Assembly (NCBI GenBank): GCA_030015575.1 | Contig: JASDDO010000006.1 | Location: 320,464,361 to 320,528,360 of the forward strand | Direction of reading: 5' to 3' | DNA: 64,000 nt | Source of the DNA: Agapanthus africanus | Lineage: Eukaryota; Streptophyta; Magnoliopsida; Asparagales; Amaryllidaceae | Shown here: piece after piece, positions 34,953 through 47,762 of the stretch | How the letters are laid out: the number at the start of each line of letters is the position of its first letter | How positions within the stretch are numbered: the first letter of the stretch is position 1 | Notes under the pieces: model-generated | The model's input: the letters and a program-made list of their open reading frames with translations, nothing else | Told to the model about the DNA's origin: nothing | Databases searched by the model: none | Made by a program: the position numbers and the translations under genes

Positions 34953-37424
34953 CAGGATGGAGATAATTTCACCGTCGTCACTCATAGTTCTGACAAGTGG
35001 ATAGTTACCGACCAGCGAATAATCGAGCGGATTCGAAGGGCCGGATTATATGAAGCTTCATTGCTTCGTCATATCCAAATGACCACGCCCTCGTTAACTC
35101 TCTAGTTGAGCGCTGGAGAAAAGAGATCCACACTTTTCATCTAAGATGAGATGAGGCCACTGTCACACTCCAGGATATTAGCATCTTACTCGGTTTACGG
35201 ATCAATGGGCTTAGATTGGTCGGAGGAAAAATTGTTGGTCCAGATACCGACCATCCATACTGGGATACATATGCAGAGTCTGCTCTTGGACAGGTAAAAA
35301 AATTAATGTCAATAAACTCTCGATATCTTTGTTTTTAGCTGAATAAATTATTTATATTTAATATTCTAATTCAGATTCTTTCTTATTGGTTCCTCTCTTT
35401 AGTGTACCTATTGCATGGACATTTTGTACATTATTTCTAGCTTTAATATTTCACAAAAATGCTAATATCAGGCACCAGGAGGCTATAGTAAGGGGTATAA
35501 GATCAGTTTAAACTGGCTGAAAGATACATTTACTAATATCCCTGATGAAACCACCGATGAAGTCTTAGATAGACATGCACGTGCCTACATTCTGTACATG
35601 ATAGGTTCTTGGTTGATCCCGAAACAACCGGTAACGCATGTCCATCCATTATACTTTACCTTCCTTACGAACTTCGATGTGTGTGGTCAATATGCTTGGG
35701 GAGCAGGGGTCCTGGCCTTTCTTTATAAAGAACTCGATAAGGTGTGTGCTCCAACGAAGAATAAAATTTGTGGCTGCATTACATTACTTCAAGTAAATTC
35801 CTTGTTTTTCACAGCTAGAAATTTGCAAAATTGTAATATTGGTTCTTTCTCTTATCATCTGACACTTTATTTATAGATTTGATAATGGGAGCATATGTGT
35901 ATGGGAAGACCAGATCGAGTTAAAATAACTGCCTTGGATACCTCTGGAAAGCCGCTCGGCTCTTGGTGGAATGGCAAGAAGGCGTATAAGGCTCCTCGTC
36001 GAGTACTTAGGTACTATAGAGATGAGTTGGATCGCATGGAGGCGACTCAGGTAACCATAACTTAAGTAATTAAGTTTGTTTTAAAATTTTGAAATACCTT
36101 CATCATAATTTTTGTACTATGTTATTTGCGCAGTTCACGTGGACGCCTTATACAGCAGATCGTCTGCAAAGATTACCCGGCATCTGTATCGAAGGAGAGC
36201 CGGTTTGGCAGGCTCGATGCCCACTCCTCTGCATTAATATCGTTGTCATGCACCTACCGGACCGGGTGTTGCGACAGTTTAATAGATCGCAACATATTCC
36301 TGTCCCGCCGCCTTCGCCTATGACAATAGAGGGAGACATGTGAGGAGGAAAGGCGGAGCGTGATTGGAGAGGGCATCATCATCAATATTTGCTGAGATGG
36401 AAGGATAGGCAGCGTAATATTGCCTTCCAGCAAATAGGTGACCAAACAGCCACCGACGCTACCGAAGCATATCTACAGTGGTATAAGCGTGTCACCATAA
36501 GATATCTTTCTGCTCCCCCTAACGACTTCCCAAATATCGCGCGGTACAAACCTAAAGGCCACGTGGAACGAGATTTGGTAAGTTGAATTCTTTAGATTAT
36601 ATTACTTTTTAACATCCGGCGGTATGAGTCAATACTTATTTCTTATTTCTAATGTAACGACAGGCTCGTGGATTGCATCATATACAATCAATGGTGCAGG
36701 ATCCATACCCGACTGATGCTGGTCCGGAAACTCGGGCTCTATTTTCAAATGTAGACCAATTTATTGGTGGTATATTCGGTTCATATAATATGCTCCCACA
36801 TTTGTCGCCGGCACCGGAGCAGCAGTATGAACCAGCACCAGAGCCGCAGCATGAGCCGGCACCGGAGCAGCAGTATGAACCGACACAGAGATCCAGCGCA
36901 GCAGGATCAGTGATTTGGATCACCATACCGTCAGCAACAATCCTGGCATACCGGACAAGCGCAACAACCGGAGGAACAGTTTTGGGGGACCGGTTTTGCG
37001 CAACACCAGTCTTGGGGGTCAGGTTTTGCAGAACAGCCGTCTTGAGGGTCAGATTTTGCGCAACAACAGCAACCTTGGGGGTCAGGATTTGCGGAGCTAT
37101 GGGGCCCAGGTTTTGTGCAACAGCAGCCGTATGAAATCGGGACAGGTTCTTCGCTACAACTGCCCAGTTGGGAGACAGATTTATCGTCCTACGTACGGTT
37201 GTTGGGAGGCAACACATATCCGACACCTGTCCCACATTCAGGATTTGCGGAACAACAGCCTGTCCAAGACGCTGCTGAAGACGAAGCTAAAGCCGAAGCC
37301 GAAGCCGAAGAGCAGACGCCGCCGCCGCCATCTACCCAAGAAACGGGTGGGTCCTGCAGTCATCCCAAGAGGCATAGGCTTATGTCCAACCTTCTCGGAT
37401 TTCATAAGGGAAAGGAAATACGAT
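34953..37424 (+). pseudogene. Plant mobile domain (PMD, MAIN/MAIL1-like) gene inside the MULE, degraded
   Basis: Exons inferred from splice sites: 34953-35293, 35472-35792, 35877-36051, 36134-36577 and 36664-~37424. Translation gives the PMD pattern: LLRHIQM, LVERWRKEIHTFHL, VTLQDISILLGL, then WLKDTFTNIP, the Y-I-L-Y-M-I-G stretch, PLYFTFLTNFDVCGQYAWGA and later FTWTPYTADRLQRLPG. The C-terminus is low-complexity with EQQYEPAPEP repeats. PMD proteins (MAIN, MAIL1) act in plant nuclei in silencing and meristem maintenance, and PMD copies are also known in transposons. Stops after HTFHLR and at the start of exon 3, a frameshift near 35095, and a TGA near 36340 disable it. What it does for a transposon is unknown. 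Confidence 0.85.
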
Positions 37425-37428
37425 AATT

Positions 37429-37727
37429 ATTTACATTTTACAAACAGATAGGATTTTTTTATTGTAAATTTGACGGATTCATTTTGTACACCACATTCAT
37501 ATAATACAATTTTATAATTTTTTCGAATTTTCGTTTATTTATTTTTAAAAAAATTAATTAGAGAACCCGCCCTCTATGTAATCATGGAGAGGGCGGGTTC
37601 CTAGAACCCGCCCTCTGAACTGGAGAGGGGGTGGGGTCCAGAAACCGCCCTATTCTCCTAATTTAAAAAAAAACTACCCTAATTTAATAATTTTAAATAA
37701 AAAATACCCTATTTCAAAAAAAAAACC
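37429..37727 (-). repeat. Right terminal inverted repeat of the MULE
   Basis: Inverse match of the left repeat, ending ...CTATTTC-A(10)-CC. The MULE's 9-bp target duplication follows immediately. Confidence 0.95.
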
Positions 37728-37736
37728 TTAATGAAT

Positions 37737-38052
37737 TGTTAGAGTAAAATTTATAGACTACTTGATGAAGATAAATGAATGAGAAAATTATTGAAGAAAT
37801 CTTCATGCTTCTGCTTAGTTTATATATGTATCACTGAGTCCTATGACTCCTATCCAACAATATTAATAACAAAACCCTTAAGTTGAATTTCTGATAGATC
37901 AGTAGAAGCCATTGACATCAGTAATCCCCTAATCAATGTGTTGAATCTAACATGCCTGCCGACGCTAATAACCACTTTATGATTTGTTGCTCAAGTAAAT
38001 ATCAAATATCTTATGGTGGTGATGGTTGTAAAATTAGAAATATTTGGGCTAG

Positions 38053-38100
<48 letters not shown>

Positions 38101-39371
38101 AAATCACTCTAAGCTTCACATATGTACCGACATTCAACTGTGATGTTTATCGATGAAATATTATCTTTTCTCTATACTGGAAATGAAATAGTCTCTTATA
38201 CATCCAAACAATGTTAAAGAATAGTGTAGTTTACTTTACAAGACCAAATCTACATTTAGCAAGTTTGACATATAGTCATTGGAAATTACTAAGAAACTAA
38301 TCCAGATCTACCACATGCTTACCTGTCATAATACCAAATAGTTTGATTTTAGCGACATCATATCAATATGAATAAATTATATTCACAATACAATAATGTT
38401 TAAAATGAATGAAAAATAAATGCAACATGAATTGATTTCAATGTATAATAAAGACATAAAATAAAATCATAAAGATTATCTATATTTAGCTCGATATGAA
38501 AGGATATACTGGACCTTAAACAGATGTTATATTCAGAACTTAGACCCAAACCCAAGCATTTATATCCTTTCTTATTCGTAACCTGTCGTTCTATGCACAA
38601 CCATAACCTGCCAGGGAAATAATAAACCCTACTAAATAAAGCGACAATTTAACAATTCTTACTTTTGTCTTAGTGTTCCACGTCAAGAGCCTATATTTAG
38701 CTGCCTTGGCTTCAAACCTTCAAACCTAGATCTAAACCCAAGCAGTTATACCTCCCATATTCTTAACCTGACGTTCTATGCACTACCTTAACCTGCCAGA
38801 GAACGATTCTTACTTTTGTCATAGTGTTCCGCGTCAGTAGCCTATATTTAGCTGCCTTGCCTTCAAACCCTCATCTGTGAGTATGGGTATAATGATTCTC
38901 TTTCTAGTCCAAATTTTCTAGGGAGAAAATCTTTAAAAACAAGAAAGACACGCTGGCAAAATGAGCAATCCCAATGCAAATCAGAATACCAAAAGAATTT
39001 TCGGTTAGTACTTGCAACCATTTAAAAAAAATAGCTGGGAATAAGAATGTTCACTGTGTCTCTAAAAAGGCTTAATCTTGAAAAGCCATAAAACCTGCTA
39101 TATTCGGTGTATGAGAAGATTATAATAGAGTGTACTTACTCGTAAGCTATATGTTGATTTGACAAGGAACATGTTTATTGTGCTCCTTACGGTCATAAAC
39201 TTAAGAAAATTGCGGAAAGACATGAGTGTTCGTCTTCATGCTAAGATAGATCATAAATTCACATTACTGATCGTGAATATAGTATATAATGGTATATAAT
39301 CAACTTAAAGAAACACATAACAATCTGGGCAACAATTTTGTCAACATTTTAATTCCTACCTGAATCAACAC
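37737..39371. other. Intergenic sequence downstream of GTE
   Basis: No gene supported. It contains a CT then CA microsatellite (38057-38101) and the tandem duplication annotated at 38528-38875. The last few hundred bases should hold the GTE 3' UTR. Confidence 0.5.
38528..38875. repeat. Imperfect tandem duplication (~190-bp period)
   Basis: Two units share TAAACCCAAGCA, TTCTTAACCTG, CGTTCTATGCAC, AACCTGCCAG, TTCTTACTTTTGTC, AGTGTTCC and AGCCTATATTTAGCTGCCTT. The second unit has an internal deletion of ~40 bp. Confidence 0.8.
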
Positions 39372-41497
39372 CTACGTTCTCGGGGACTGACCCGCATCAG
39401 ATCCAGCAGAAGAACTTTCACTGTCAGAATCTGCAGCATGCATCTTGCTATAAGTCAAATTAATCTAGCTTTTGAGGAATCCAAAGTTTGTTATATGTTG
39501 AGGTCTAAACTATTATGATGTTTCCCTTTGAAAATTTAATACTAAGCTATCTCCATATGTAAAGATGACTGACAATTAAAAAAGCATATTACCACTAGAG
39601 GATGATCCAGAGCCACTGCTAGAACTAATTGACCTACTTGTGTTACCCCACTTCTTTCCATCTTCTTTTGGTGGAGAAGCAGTCATGCCCTTTACACCGA
39701 CCACTGTGCCAAACACAATTTACCATGCATTGAATGACATGAGTATGTTACAATTGCGAGAGGTAACCAAAAATGACAACAATATAATTAGGTGCATCGA
39801 ATTTAGTTACCTGTCCTGCTTTCCTTCGGCACTTCCACTACAGCAGGATCAGGATTCTGACAAATAAAAGGGGGAAACATTAAATATGACTACTTGACCC
39901 AGAAACAAGAAATACTATTGGCAAAATATCATCCAACTGGCATTACCCTTTCCTGTACCCTTTCTTGTGGCGCATGATTCTGAGCATCTGGCCTCGCAAG
40001 AGCCGCGAGCTCCGCCTTCCTCTTATTCTTGCTCAAACTCTTCTTATAGTTGATGACAAACCTATCAAGCTCCCAAAGGGTCTCAGTATCAACACTATCA
40101 ATATCCACCTCAATCTCATCATCATGCTGACTCAACGACGAGTTCCTCTTCTTAATAATCGCCACGATGCTATCAAGCTTCTCTGGTGGAAGATTTTGCA
40201 GGTTATCGCTTAGCTTCTGCTTCTCCTCAAATGTCATGTCCCTCTTGTGTGGGTCTTTTGCCTTTGGCTTCTTAAGTGCCGGAGTCCTTCCAATTGTTGG
40301 TGTAAAAACACTGGGCTTCAACTTCGAGCTAACTGACATTGGATTAACCGTGGAGTCCAATCTTTCAAGTAATCTCTTAGTATCAATAGGTGGCGGCCTC
40401 TTGGGCAAACTTGGAGGCAGCTTTGGCGATGAAAGGTAGGTATACTCAGCCTCTATAGCTGGCCACTGCTCTTCAAATATCTGCAGAAGGTGCTCTGCCA
40501 TTACATGAACATCTTGGCCTTTGGGATTATAAGTCATTGCATTTCTTAATGTGAGTCTAACATCTTCCGCGAACTCTTCTGGGGACTTGTACCAATTCTT
40601 ACTAAGGCGAGACTTTACAGTACCGAGATCCATAGGGTGCTTAATAATAATAAAGTAATCATGCAAACCAAGACCTTTGACATCAACCGGGGTGTTAAAC
40701 ACCCACCCATGCTTATTCTTCATGAGCTTAGTAAGCAACGATGCGCAACTCTTAAATGCTTGACCATACATCTTGTTGTCAACCATTACCATTTTGCTCC
40801 CGTTAGACTTCGGTTTCTTATGGCTATGAGAATCAGCCGGCGGCAATCTCTCTTTCCCAAGGAGGAAATCGGAGTTTCTATAGTACTGATTCGCCTTAGG
40901 TGTGCGTTTCTCCTTTTCACCGATGCTGTTATCGGGAACCGACCCGCTGAGATGGCCGCGGAGCGGGGCATTAGAACCCGCCTCCGAATTCGTGGGCAGC
41001 AGTCTTTTGGAAGAGAGAGGGGATCTCGTAGCAACATCAGTCGCAGACAATTGAGAAGGGGTGTGAATTGTATTGCCAAAAGCGGCGCCTTTATGATTCT
41101 CCAAGGACTCAAACTTCTTAAACAAGGAACGCACCTGATCGAGCTCGGCGGTGAGCTTGCGGCGGAGGTCACGGGCCTCGTGCTTCGAACACGACGCAAG
41201 GCTGATGGTGACAAGACTCCTGCTTTGGCTAGGGTTAGGGTTGAGGCTCGAAGAATCGTCGTCGGAGGCGTTCGAAGGCTGCGGTGGAGGCTGAGAGGGG
41301 TCGGCGGAGGTCGAGGCGGCTAGGGTTTGGTTCGAGGAGGAGAGAAGAGGCTGGGGGTTAAGATTCACAGAAGATTTCGAGCCCTTGTTGAAGGATTTGC
41401 GAGTGTAGACTTTGCTGGAATCGGCCCAGCGATGCTTCTCCCGAGAGCCGCCGTCGTCTCCGTTCAATTCGCCGCCGACGAGGGGTCCAGACGCCAT
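39372..41497 (-). CDS. GTE: GTE-type BET bromodomain transcription regulator, four exons
   Basis: Exons 39947-41497, 39811-39856, 39593-39703 and 39372-39430 (minus strand), all with GT donors and AG acceptors and in frame, give 588 residues. The bromodomain is at ~243-345 (MYGQAFKSCASLLTKLM, HPMDLGTVKSRL); the acetyl-lysine-binding Asn324 is in TYNP. The NET domain is at ~417-497 (MTFEEKQKLSDNLQNLPPEK, then the EVDID acidic segment). The C-terminus is a Ser/Asp-rich tail coded by the small exons (SDSESSSAGSD). Plant GTE proteins read acetylated histones and recruit partners to chromatin. Length and the order bromodomain-NET-acidic tail fit the GTE group, nearest in layout to GTE2/GTE7. The start ATG at 41497 is four bases after an out-of-frame ATG (41501). 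A TATATATA at ~41816-41824 may be the TATA box. The member number is not certain. Confidence 0.95.
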
Positions 41498-43658
41498 GCA
41501 TGAAAAGAAGGGAGTAAAAGCTCTAGATTTAGAGGAAAATTAGGGTTTTTTGGGGGGCAATTCGAGAGATCAAATTGGGAGCTAGGGTTTTGAGAGAGAG
41601 AGAAGATGAAAGGACAGTTGATTCGACGACTATCGATGTGGCCATCGTGTGTGAGAGTGTTGTACGAAACAGGGAAAACAACCAATGAAAGTGGTGGGTT
41701 AAATGAAATGAAAGTGGGTCCTATTGAAGGAGATTACGTGGCTGAAAAAAGTTTAACGGTGAACCTGTGTTGGAGATAGAGGAGAGTGGAGGATTGGATG
41801 CTTGATGGGAACTCACATATATATACTATCATTTTTACACGGAGAAGAAGAGAGATGCCGAGGTTTATTGAGCATGTGAAGCTTCGTTTGATGATTATTA
41901 AAAAACTAATTTTTCTGGGAGAATAAAAAGAGATACTGATGTCTCACGATGTGAAGGTCTGAGAATGTAGAATTTTTCTTTTTCGTCAAGAAAAAAGGAG
42001 GGAGTTGGTGCTCTAACCAAAGGCATTTACATTATATATAAAAGAATATATATACATAGAGAGAGAGAGAGAGAGGGATTTGAGTGGGAATGAAGTGGTG
42101 TGGTGACAATAATTGACGAGAAATTATTCCATGTGCCGGTTATATACATCTGGAGGTAAGAGAGTGAAGAAATAGATGTGTGGGCTCCACAAGCTGCCCA
42201 ATACTGCCCGAAACTTTCCCCTCTTTCTCACCGTTGTCCGGATGTATTACATCCCGGCACACCGAATAATTTCTCCACATTCACGCTGTTGACGCGCAAG
42301 GTTAGGCGCCTTTTGTTTTTTATGCTAGGACTCTCTCTTCTTCCGACAAAGCAAGGTAAAGTTAAGTTAGGAAGGGGTTTTGTTAAGCAGTTAATTAGTG
42401 TTCAAACACAAGATAATTTTTATGCTGGCTAAATAGCTTGCTTTTACGCCGGTAATAGTAAATACAAAATTATGCACTTTACCCTCCCCGGTACTTAATG
42501 ATGTACCAGAGAATCCTAAATTCCCACGAAATATACATATACATGTCTTGTCACAAATAATATTTTCAGGAATTTAGAACCACCTGGCATTTAACTACCT
42601 CGAATCATGGAAATCCTATTATCTCTTGCCACCTCTCGTCTCGTCGTCGTCCTCCCTCATCGAGCATCACCGAGCATCACCCTCTATTATCTCTTACAAC
42701 CGTCCGTTGCCCTCCATCGTCAACCGACGCGTCAGGCGTCACCTATTGCCGCCCACTCGTCTTCGGTTGCTTCCTGGCAGCTGTCACACTCCGTCTCCAG
42801 CTAACATCTTTTTTATTGCTCTCTTTGCAATCACAAGCGTCAGTGAGTGTTGCTATTATTATATTGCCGGAACCAATCAAAATGTACCAACCGCGTTAAT
42901 ACAGCATTCCTTGAAATCATATGCTTACGGATCACATTCCTGGAGTCCCATTAATTTTTAATTCTGGCAAGCCTCCTTAGTTTTATGTATCTACGGTGGA
43001 TCATCTATTTTATGTTAAAATATCCCTAGTTTTAGTAGCTTAGGTGTTACATGATGAAGGGCATTTTGGGTTTATTTGCAAATAAATATTTAAATAACAA
43101 CAGATGCCATTCTTTGATGTTTTTGAAAAATTGATATTTAAATGGATGGCATTTAGTAAATGAATTAAGTTGAGAGTGGCAAGATGCATGTTTTAGAAAG
43201 CCATGGTTATTTTTCACTATTGGGTTAAAGATGTATTCCATGCAATTTACCATTTTTTGTTTTTAGCTGCAAATCAAATTACACGTGGTATCTCCGCAGT
43301 TACAACTCGAATTAAAGAGGAGCCACATGTAAAGTCTACATTTCAAAAGAAAGGATTAAAGGAATTTTTTTAACGTATCCTAATAATTTCCAATCCTGTA
43401 AGGTGTCAAAGACCACTCTATAAAAAAAACCTTGAGTTTCGATAATAATGTATATGGAGGCAAAATAATAATTTAACACTCCACCTCACATGCACGGGCC
43501 TTTGCATTTCGGGTCCAGCGGAAACTCTTACTAATATAGACGGAACAGATGGGGTAAACAAATATATTCAAATGACAATAACAAGTTTAAACCCAGGACC
43601 TCTTGAACACAGTGTGCTTTGATACCGTATGTCAAGAACCACTTTACCCGGTTTAAGC
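41498..43658. other. Promoter side of GTE and intergenic sequence
   Basis: The first ~200 bp should be 5' UTR, with CCCTAA-type and TC-rich motifs on the gene strand. A GA microsatellite lies at 42058-42076. C/T-rich frames at 42607-42961 have no domain. Nothing else is supported. Confidence 0.5.
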
Positions 43659-43879
43659 TGTTAGATTATGGGATAACAATGTATATTATGGATTATGAGA
43701 TATTTGAATATAACTGTATTGGATATTATTATTATTATCATAAATCATATAAGTTCTGATTTATATTATTGTTATGAATTGTTAGGATTATTAGTTATCA
43801 GTTTGTTATGTTATGAGTTGCATAAATTGAGATGATTTATCTCTTAATAAGATCGATCGAGTTTATTATTTTATTATCT
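43659..43879 (+). repeat. LTR of a plus-strand copia remnant, left copy
   Basis: Starts TGTTAGATTATGG and is followed at 43880 by the initiator-Met primer site TGGTATCAGAGCC. A second, similar copy in the same orientation is at 62715-62876, so the two may flank the right nest. The 3' boundary is not a clean CA. Confidence 0.6.
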
Positions 43880-44025
43880 TGGTATCAGAGCCTTATTGAT
43901 GGCATATTTTGTCAACATATTAAGTCAATTTATGGGTCGGCCTCGAGAATCTCATTGGCGAGCTGCTCTTCGCGTTGTCGAATATATCAAGTCCTCTCCG
44001 GGCATCGGTTTTTTTTCTTCTAACA
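43880..44025 (+). pseudogene. Copia RT/RNase H fragment next to the primer site
   Basis: After the primer site the plus strand reads FVNILSQFMGRPRESHWRAA then LRVVEYIKSSPG, the end of copia RT. In an intact element this is ~3 kb from the primer site, so the internal region is deleted. It is cut at ~44025 by the LTR of the minus-strand copia element. Confidence 0.7.
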
Positions 44026-44199
44026 GGTTTGAAAGAGGAGAAATATTATTAATTGATCAAAATACAATATACAATGCACCTATATATATAGCATACATGA
44101 TTAAATCTCAATGCTAAGAGATAAGATTAAATCCCTATACAATGAGATAAAAATAAAAAGATATATGAAAGATATGACAAATTTATGAATATTTTAACA
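44022..44199 (-). repeat. 3' LTR of a minus-strand copia element
   Basis: On the minus strand it begins TGTTAAAATATTC at 44199, directly after the purine tract GAGGGGGGG (44201-44208). Its far end near 44022 is estimated from where the plus-strand RT fragment stops. It holds a TATATATATAG run. Confidence 0.6.
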
Positions 44200-44652
44200 A
44201 CCCCCCCTCAAACTCACAGTGGATCATAAACCGAGAGTTTGGATAAGAAATACGAAACTTGAGTACGTGTTTGAGACTTCGTAAAGAGATCGGGTACTTG
44301 ATTATTGGTATGGATGTAAGGAAATGAATTCCGACCTCGGTCGTACTCTTGGTGAACTATATGACAATCCACTTCGATATGCTTAGTACATTCATGAAAA
44401 CTGAATTTTCAGCAATACGAACAACGCTCTTATTGTCACAGTAAAGTGGAATGCGAGAAAGAATGACGACACCCATATCAGCAAGTAAACTATGAAGCCA
44501 ATTAAGCTCTGCAGCAGTATCAGCCATTATATGGTACTCAGCTTTGGTGCTGGAGTGAAAAACGGTATCTTGACGTTTACTGCGCTAGGAAATTAAAAAT
44601 GTACCCAATAAGACACAAAAACCAGTAGTAGATCGACGAGTATCAGGGTCTT
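44200..44652 (-). pseudogene. Copia RNase H, C-terminal part (minus-strand element)
   Basis: The minus strand gives RRSTTGFCVFLGT, then SSTKAEYHIMADTAAELNWL and IPLYCDNKSVVRIAEN, which is copia RNase H with the catalytic region recognisable. An in-frame stop follows the FLIS stretch. The other half is at 59896-60111, separated by the Tekay-type insertion. The purine tract at 44201-44210 marks the end of the internal region. Confidence 0.85.
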
Positions 44653-47600
44653 TGTAACGCTTCGAAAATCGTTTAGGCAGTTTTTCGATAATCGGTAGAT
44701 AATCAGTCTTTTCCGTAAAAAATCAAAATAATTATTTTTCAATATAGGCCTAATTATACAAAATTTAGATAAGATAATGCTAGAAACTGGTCACTAAATT
44801 GCCACTTAAAAATTTCTAGTCTTTTAAAAAAATTTCCTTAATTAATTATTTTTAATATTATTTTAAGCTTTTAAAAATACATTAAATTAGTGATAAATAC
44901 AAATTTAAATGGGTAAATTACACACTTAAGAACCATTATAAACTAAAATTTAGTGTTAACAAAATTTTTATCAAAGCATACCAAGAATTATGGTTTTATG
45001 GTCAAAAAATGAAATAAAAATGAATTTTTTTAATAAGAAATGATGTGATATGCATTAAATGACATTAAAAGATACTTTTTGTGTGGAAATTTCCACACAA
45101 TTCCTCCATTCTCCCCCTCCCACACCCAGGCCGAGCCTACCAGCTGCTGCTCCCTATTTCCCCTTCTCTTTTTTCCTTCAAATTCCTTCAAAATCAACAA
45201 AAAAATCCACCGAAATCCACAATTTTCTTCACTAATTCAAACATAATCCCTATTCTATCTCTTCCCAAACCCAAGTTGGTTTAAAACAAGGAGAAAGGAG
45301 GTGTCTTGGAGGCTAGTGCAAGGTAGGGTTCACAACTTGTAAGGTATAATTCTAATCTAGTTGTTAAATTGTAGTTTAAATATACTAAATTAGAAATTTA
45401 AAGTGTGAAAATTGGTCGTAAATTCTTGTTTAGGAAATTCTAGTAAAGGTTTGAAATTTTAATTAGGGTTTGAAGCATTGTAATTGGGTTAAAGTTAGTG
45501 TTGTGGCCATCTAGTGGGTTAGTTTGGATAATTATGCTAGATTGTGATCGCTATATCGTTAATTCGCGATATTTGTATCGAAATCGCTATGTTAATACTT
45601 ACTAGGTTTTCCATAAATTTAGGAGGTGATTTAATTGCGATATCTTGACGATATTATTGGCATCTCCTACAACATTTAGGGTGTGCGAATGCGGAGTTTG
45701 GTTTAGTCGGGTTTTAGTTTTGACGGTTGCCCCGAAATGACGATTTTAGTTAAGGTTTTAGTGATTTTCGTGTGTTTTCCGCGCACCGAGTGCACGTTGT
45801 GCCTAACTTATGGGCGTTGATCTTTTCATATTGTGACTTGCGTCGTTCCATAATATTTAATCTTATGTTGTGTGTTATGCAATTTTAGGATCGGTTGCGG
45901 AAACATCGGACGCGGCGCGCAAAAGCAAAGCGGTGGTTGGATCAGATTAGCGAGGCGTCCGGATGAGTAGATGTATACATGGGGAAATCGTCTGGATGGC
46001 GCGAGGTGCCCCATAGTTAGGATCACTTTATTACTTGCAAACTATATGTATAGTTAGTTAGTTAACCATCTCATTCATATATATACCCGTCTAGTTATTC
46101 GTCTGCTGGCATTGCATGGATATCTATATACCTATGTGTGATGTCACCCCTTAGGACACTTACACCATTACCATTGGCTCATGTTGCACGCGCACTATTT
46201 ATGTGAACACACACGCTTTGGTAATTGACATGTCACGAGCACTTTAGAACCTGCTTAGTTTAGTATCACCACTTGCATCATACATGATACATTGAATTGC
46301 ATAGCATGTATATACCTTACATCATCATCATACTTATATAGATTCCTAGTCACAAATCAATTGCATACCTTTGATATCATAAACATTTATCATATACAAC
46401 TTGTTGGGTATTATGATATTCTTGAGGATTTCAGTATTGATGAGATTTCTGGATTTTGGGGGAAAACCACAAGAATTTAACAAAAACTTATTATTATCAT
46501 TTTAAAAATAAAGTTGTGGTTTCTCGTGATGTATGTGTCGTCCACCATGAGTTATCATATTTTCTGTTGGATTTCGAGACCCGATTTGAGGAGTGGATGA
46601 ACCGTCTCGGGTACATGGTGGGCCTGGTATGGTACCCCGGGGCAAGAAGATCGAGTTGTAGACGATGAGCCTGGCACGGGAAGACTACCTACCGATGATG
46701 TCTGACGTGGCGGATATCCGGAGGATACCGACCGTTGTCGTGAGATTTGATGATATGTGCCGATCCGGACTGACGGAGCCCGATGTATTGAGACATTGAT
46801 ATAGTGAGACATTGAGACAGATATATTTCCATATTTGGTGTTGATGCTTGACACGGTTTTCAGATGATTTCATTGATGGTACTTTAGCTATTGCACAAAT
46901 ATTCTTTTTCTAAGTTAAGAATGCAGAGCTTATAGTATTTTAAACACTTAAAGATTTCGTATTGATGTTGCATATATGTGCATACATATTGGTGGCATTA
47001 CATCACATCTAGACATACATGTTGTGACGCATTTGCGTGCATTCTTACGATAGCCTTAATAGATGTTATATTCTACTCACGAGCTGGCAACTCACTCCCG
47101 TTGTGCCACAGTGTCTTGCAGGTCGGACCCGTCGGCCTTGTAGCGGCGGGCTTATCTTATCATTGGCTTCTTTTGCTCAGACTCGCGACATTGCTCGTAG
47201 ATGGGTTGCGAGAACACTTTATCTCTTTTTGTACTATCATTGTATCTAATATTCTCCATCTACCACTTCTTATTTGTATATGCGACTTAGTGTTGAGACT
47301 GAGAGATTTGTGTATATGTGGTTTCTCTGGGGTCGAGCTCACTTGAGTCGACATTGTGTTTTCTTTATTTTTGTGCTTCTTTATGCTTCTTTGCTTGATA
47401 TTGCATATATATTGCATGTGGTTGTGATCCGCCTTGGGCGAAGAGCTAGCTCCCGCTTGGGGATGCCATTTTGTTATTACAGGTTTATATATCTTGTTGT
47501 ACCCATTTTGGGGGCTAGTATTTACAAGGGAGACTCTGCCGAAATTTTCAGAGAATTTTGATGTTTTAAAAAGGGGGTTAATGCAACTTAATTGATTTTT

Positions 47601-47745
47601 TTTAGTCGTTTTCATGAAAAGTTTCCTTCACTCTTGTTGATTTTGGTTTAGATTTTCTGGGCTTTGGTTGACTTAGGTTACGTTACGCCTTTAGACGTTT
47701 CGTAATCTAAGTGCCAGTCACGTTCCGTACCTTCGGGTCATGATA
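44653..47745 (+). repeat. 5' LTR of the Tekay-type element
   Basis: 3093 bp. It starts TGTAACGC and ends GGGTCATGATA, a mutated form of the GGGTCGTGACA seen at the 3' LTR end. Directly followed by the primer site. Confidence 0.95.
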
Positions 47746-47749
47746 AAAT

Positions 47750-47762
47750 TGGTATCAGAGCG
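47750..47762 (+). other. Primer binding site of the Tekay-type element
   Basis: TGGTATCAGAGCG, complementary to initiator Met-tRNA, four bases after the LTR. Confidence 0.9.

Larger units (their letters stand above)
30043..37727. mobile_element. Mutator-like element carrying a transposase and a plant mobile domain gene
   Basis: Complete 7685-bp element. A perfect 9-bp target duplication, TTAATGAAT, lies at 30034-30042 and 37728-37736. The terminal inverted repeats begin GG(C)TTTTTTTTTTGAAATAGGG and extend ~346 bp on the left (30043-30388) and ~299 bp on the right (37429-37727). Inside, a degraded mudrA-type transposase is read leftwards (33315 to ~30750). A degraded PMD gene is read rightwards (34953 to ~37424). 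Between them lie three tandem modules resembling part of the terminal repeat. PMD genes inside MULEs are known in plants. The combination with the internal array is what stands out. Both genes are broken, so this copy cannot mobilise itself. Confidence 0.95.

Noticed and set aside
39929..39946. Extension of the GTE first-exon frame by five codons to a TGA
   Set aside because: A GT donor at 39946-39945 and three downstream exons that restore the GTE tail show this is intron sequence.
42607..42961. C/T-rich frames with many Ser, Pro and Arg
   Set aside because: Two overlapping frames of equal quality, no domain, no splice or UTR context.
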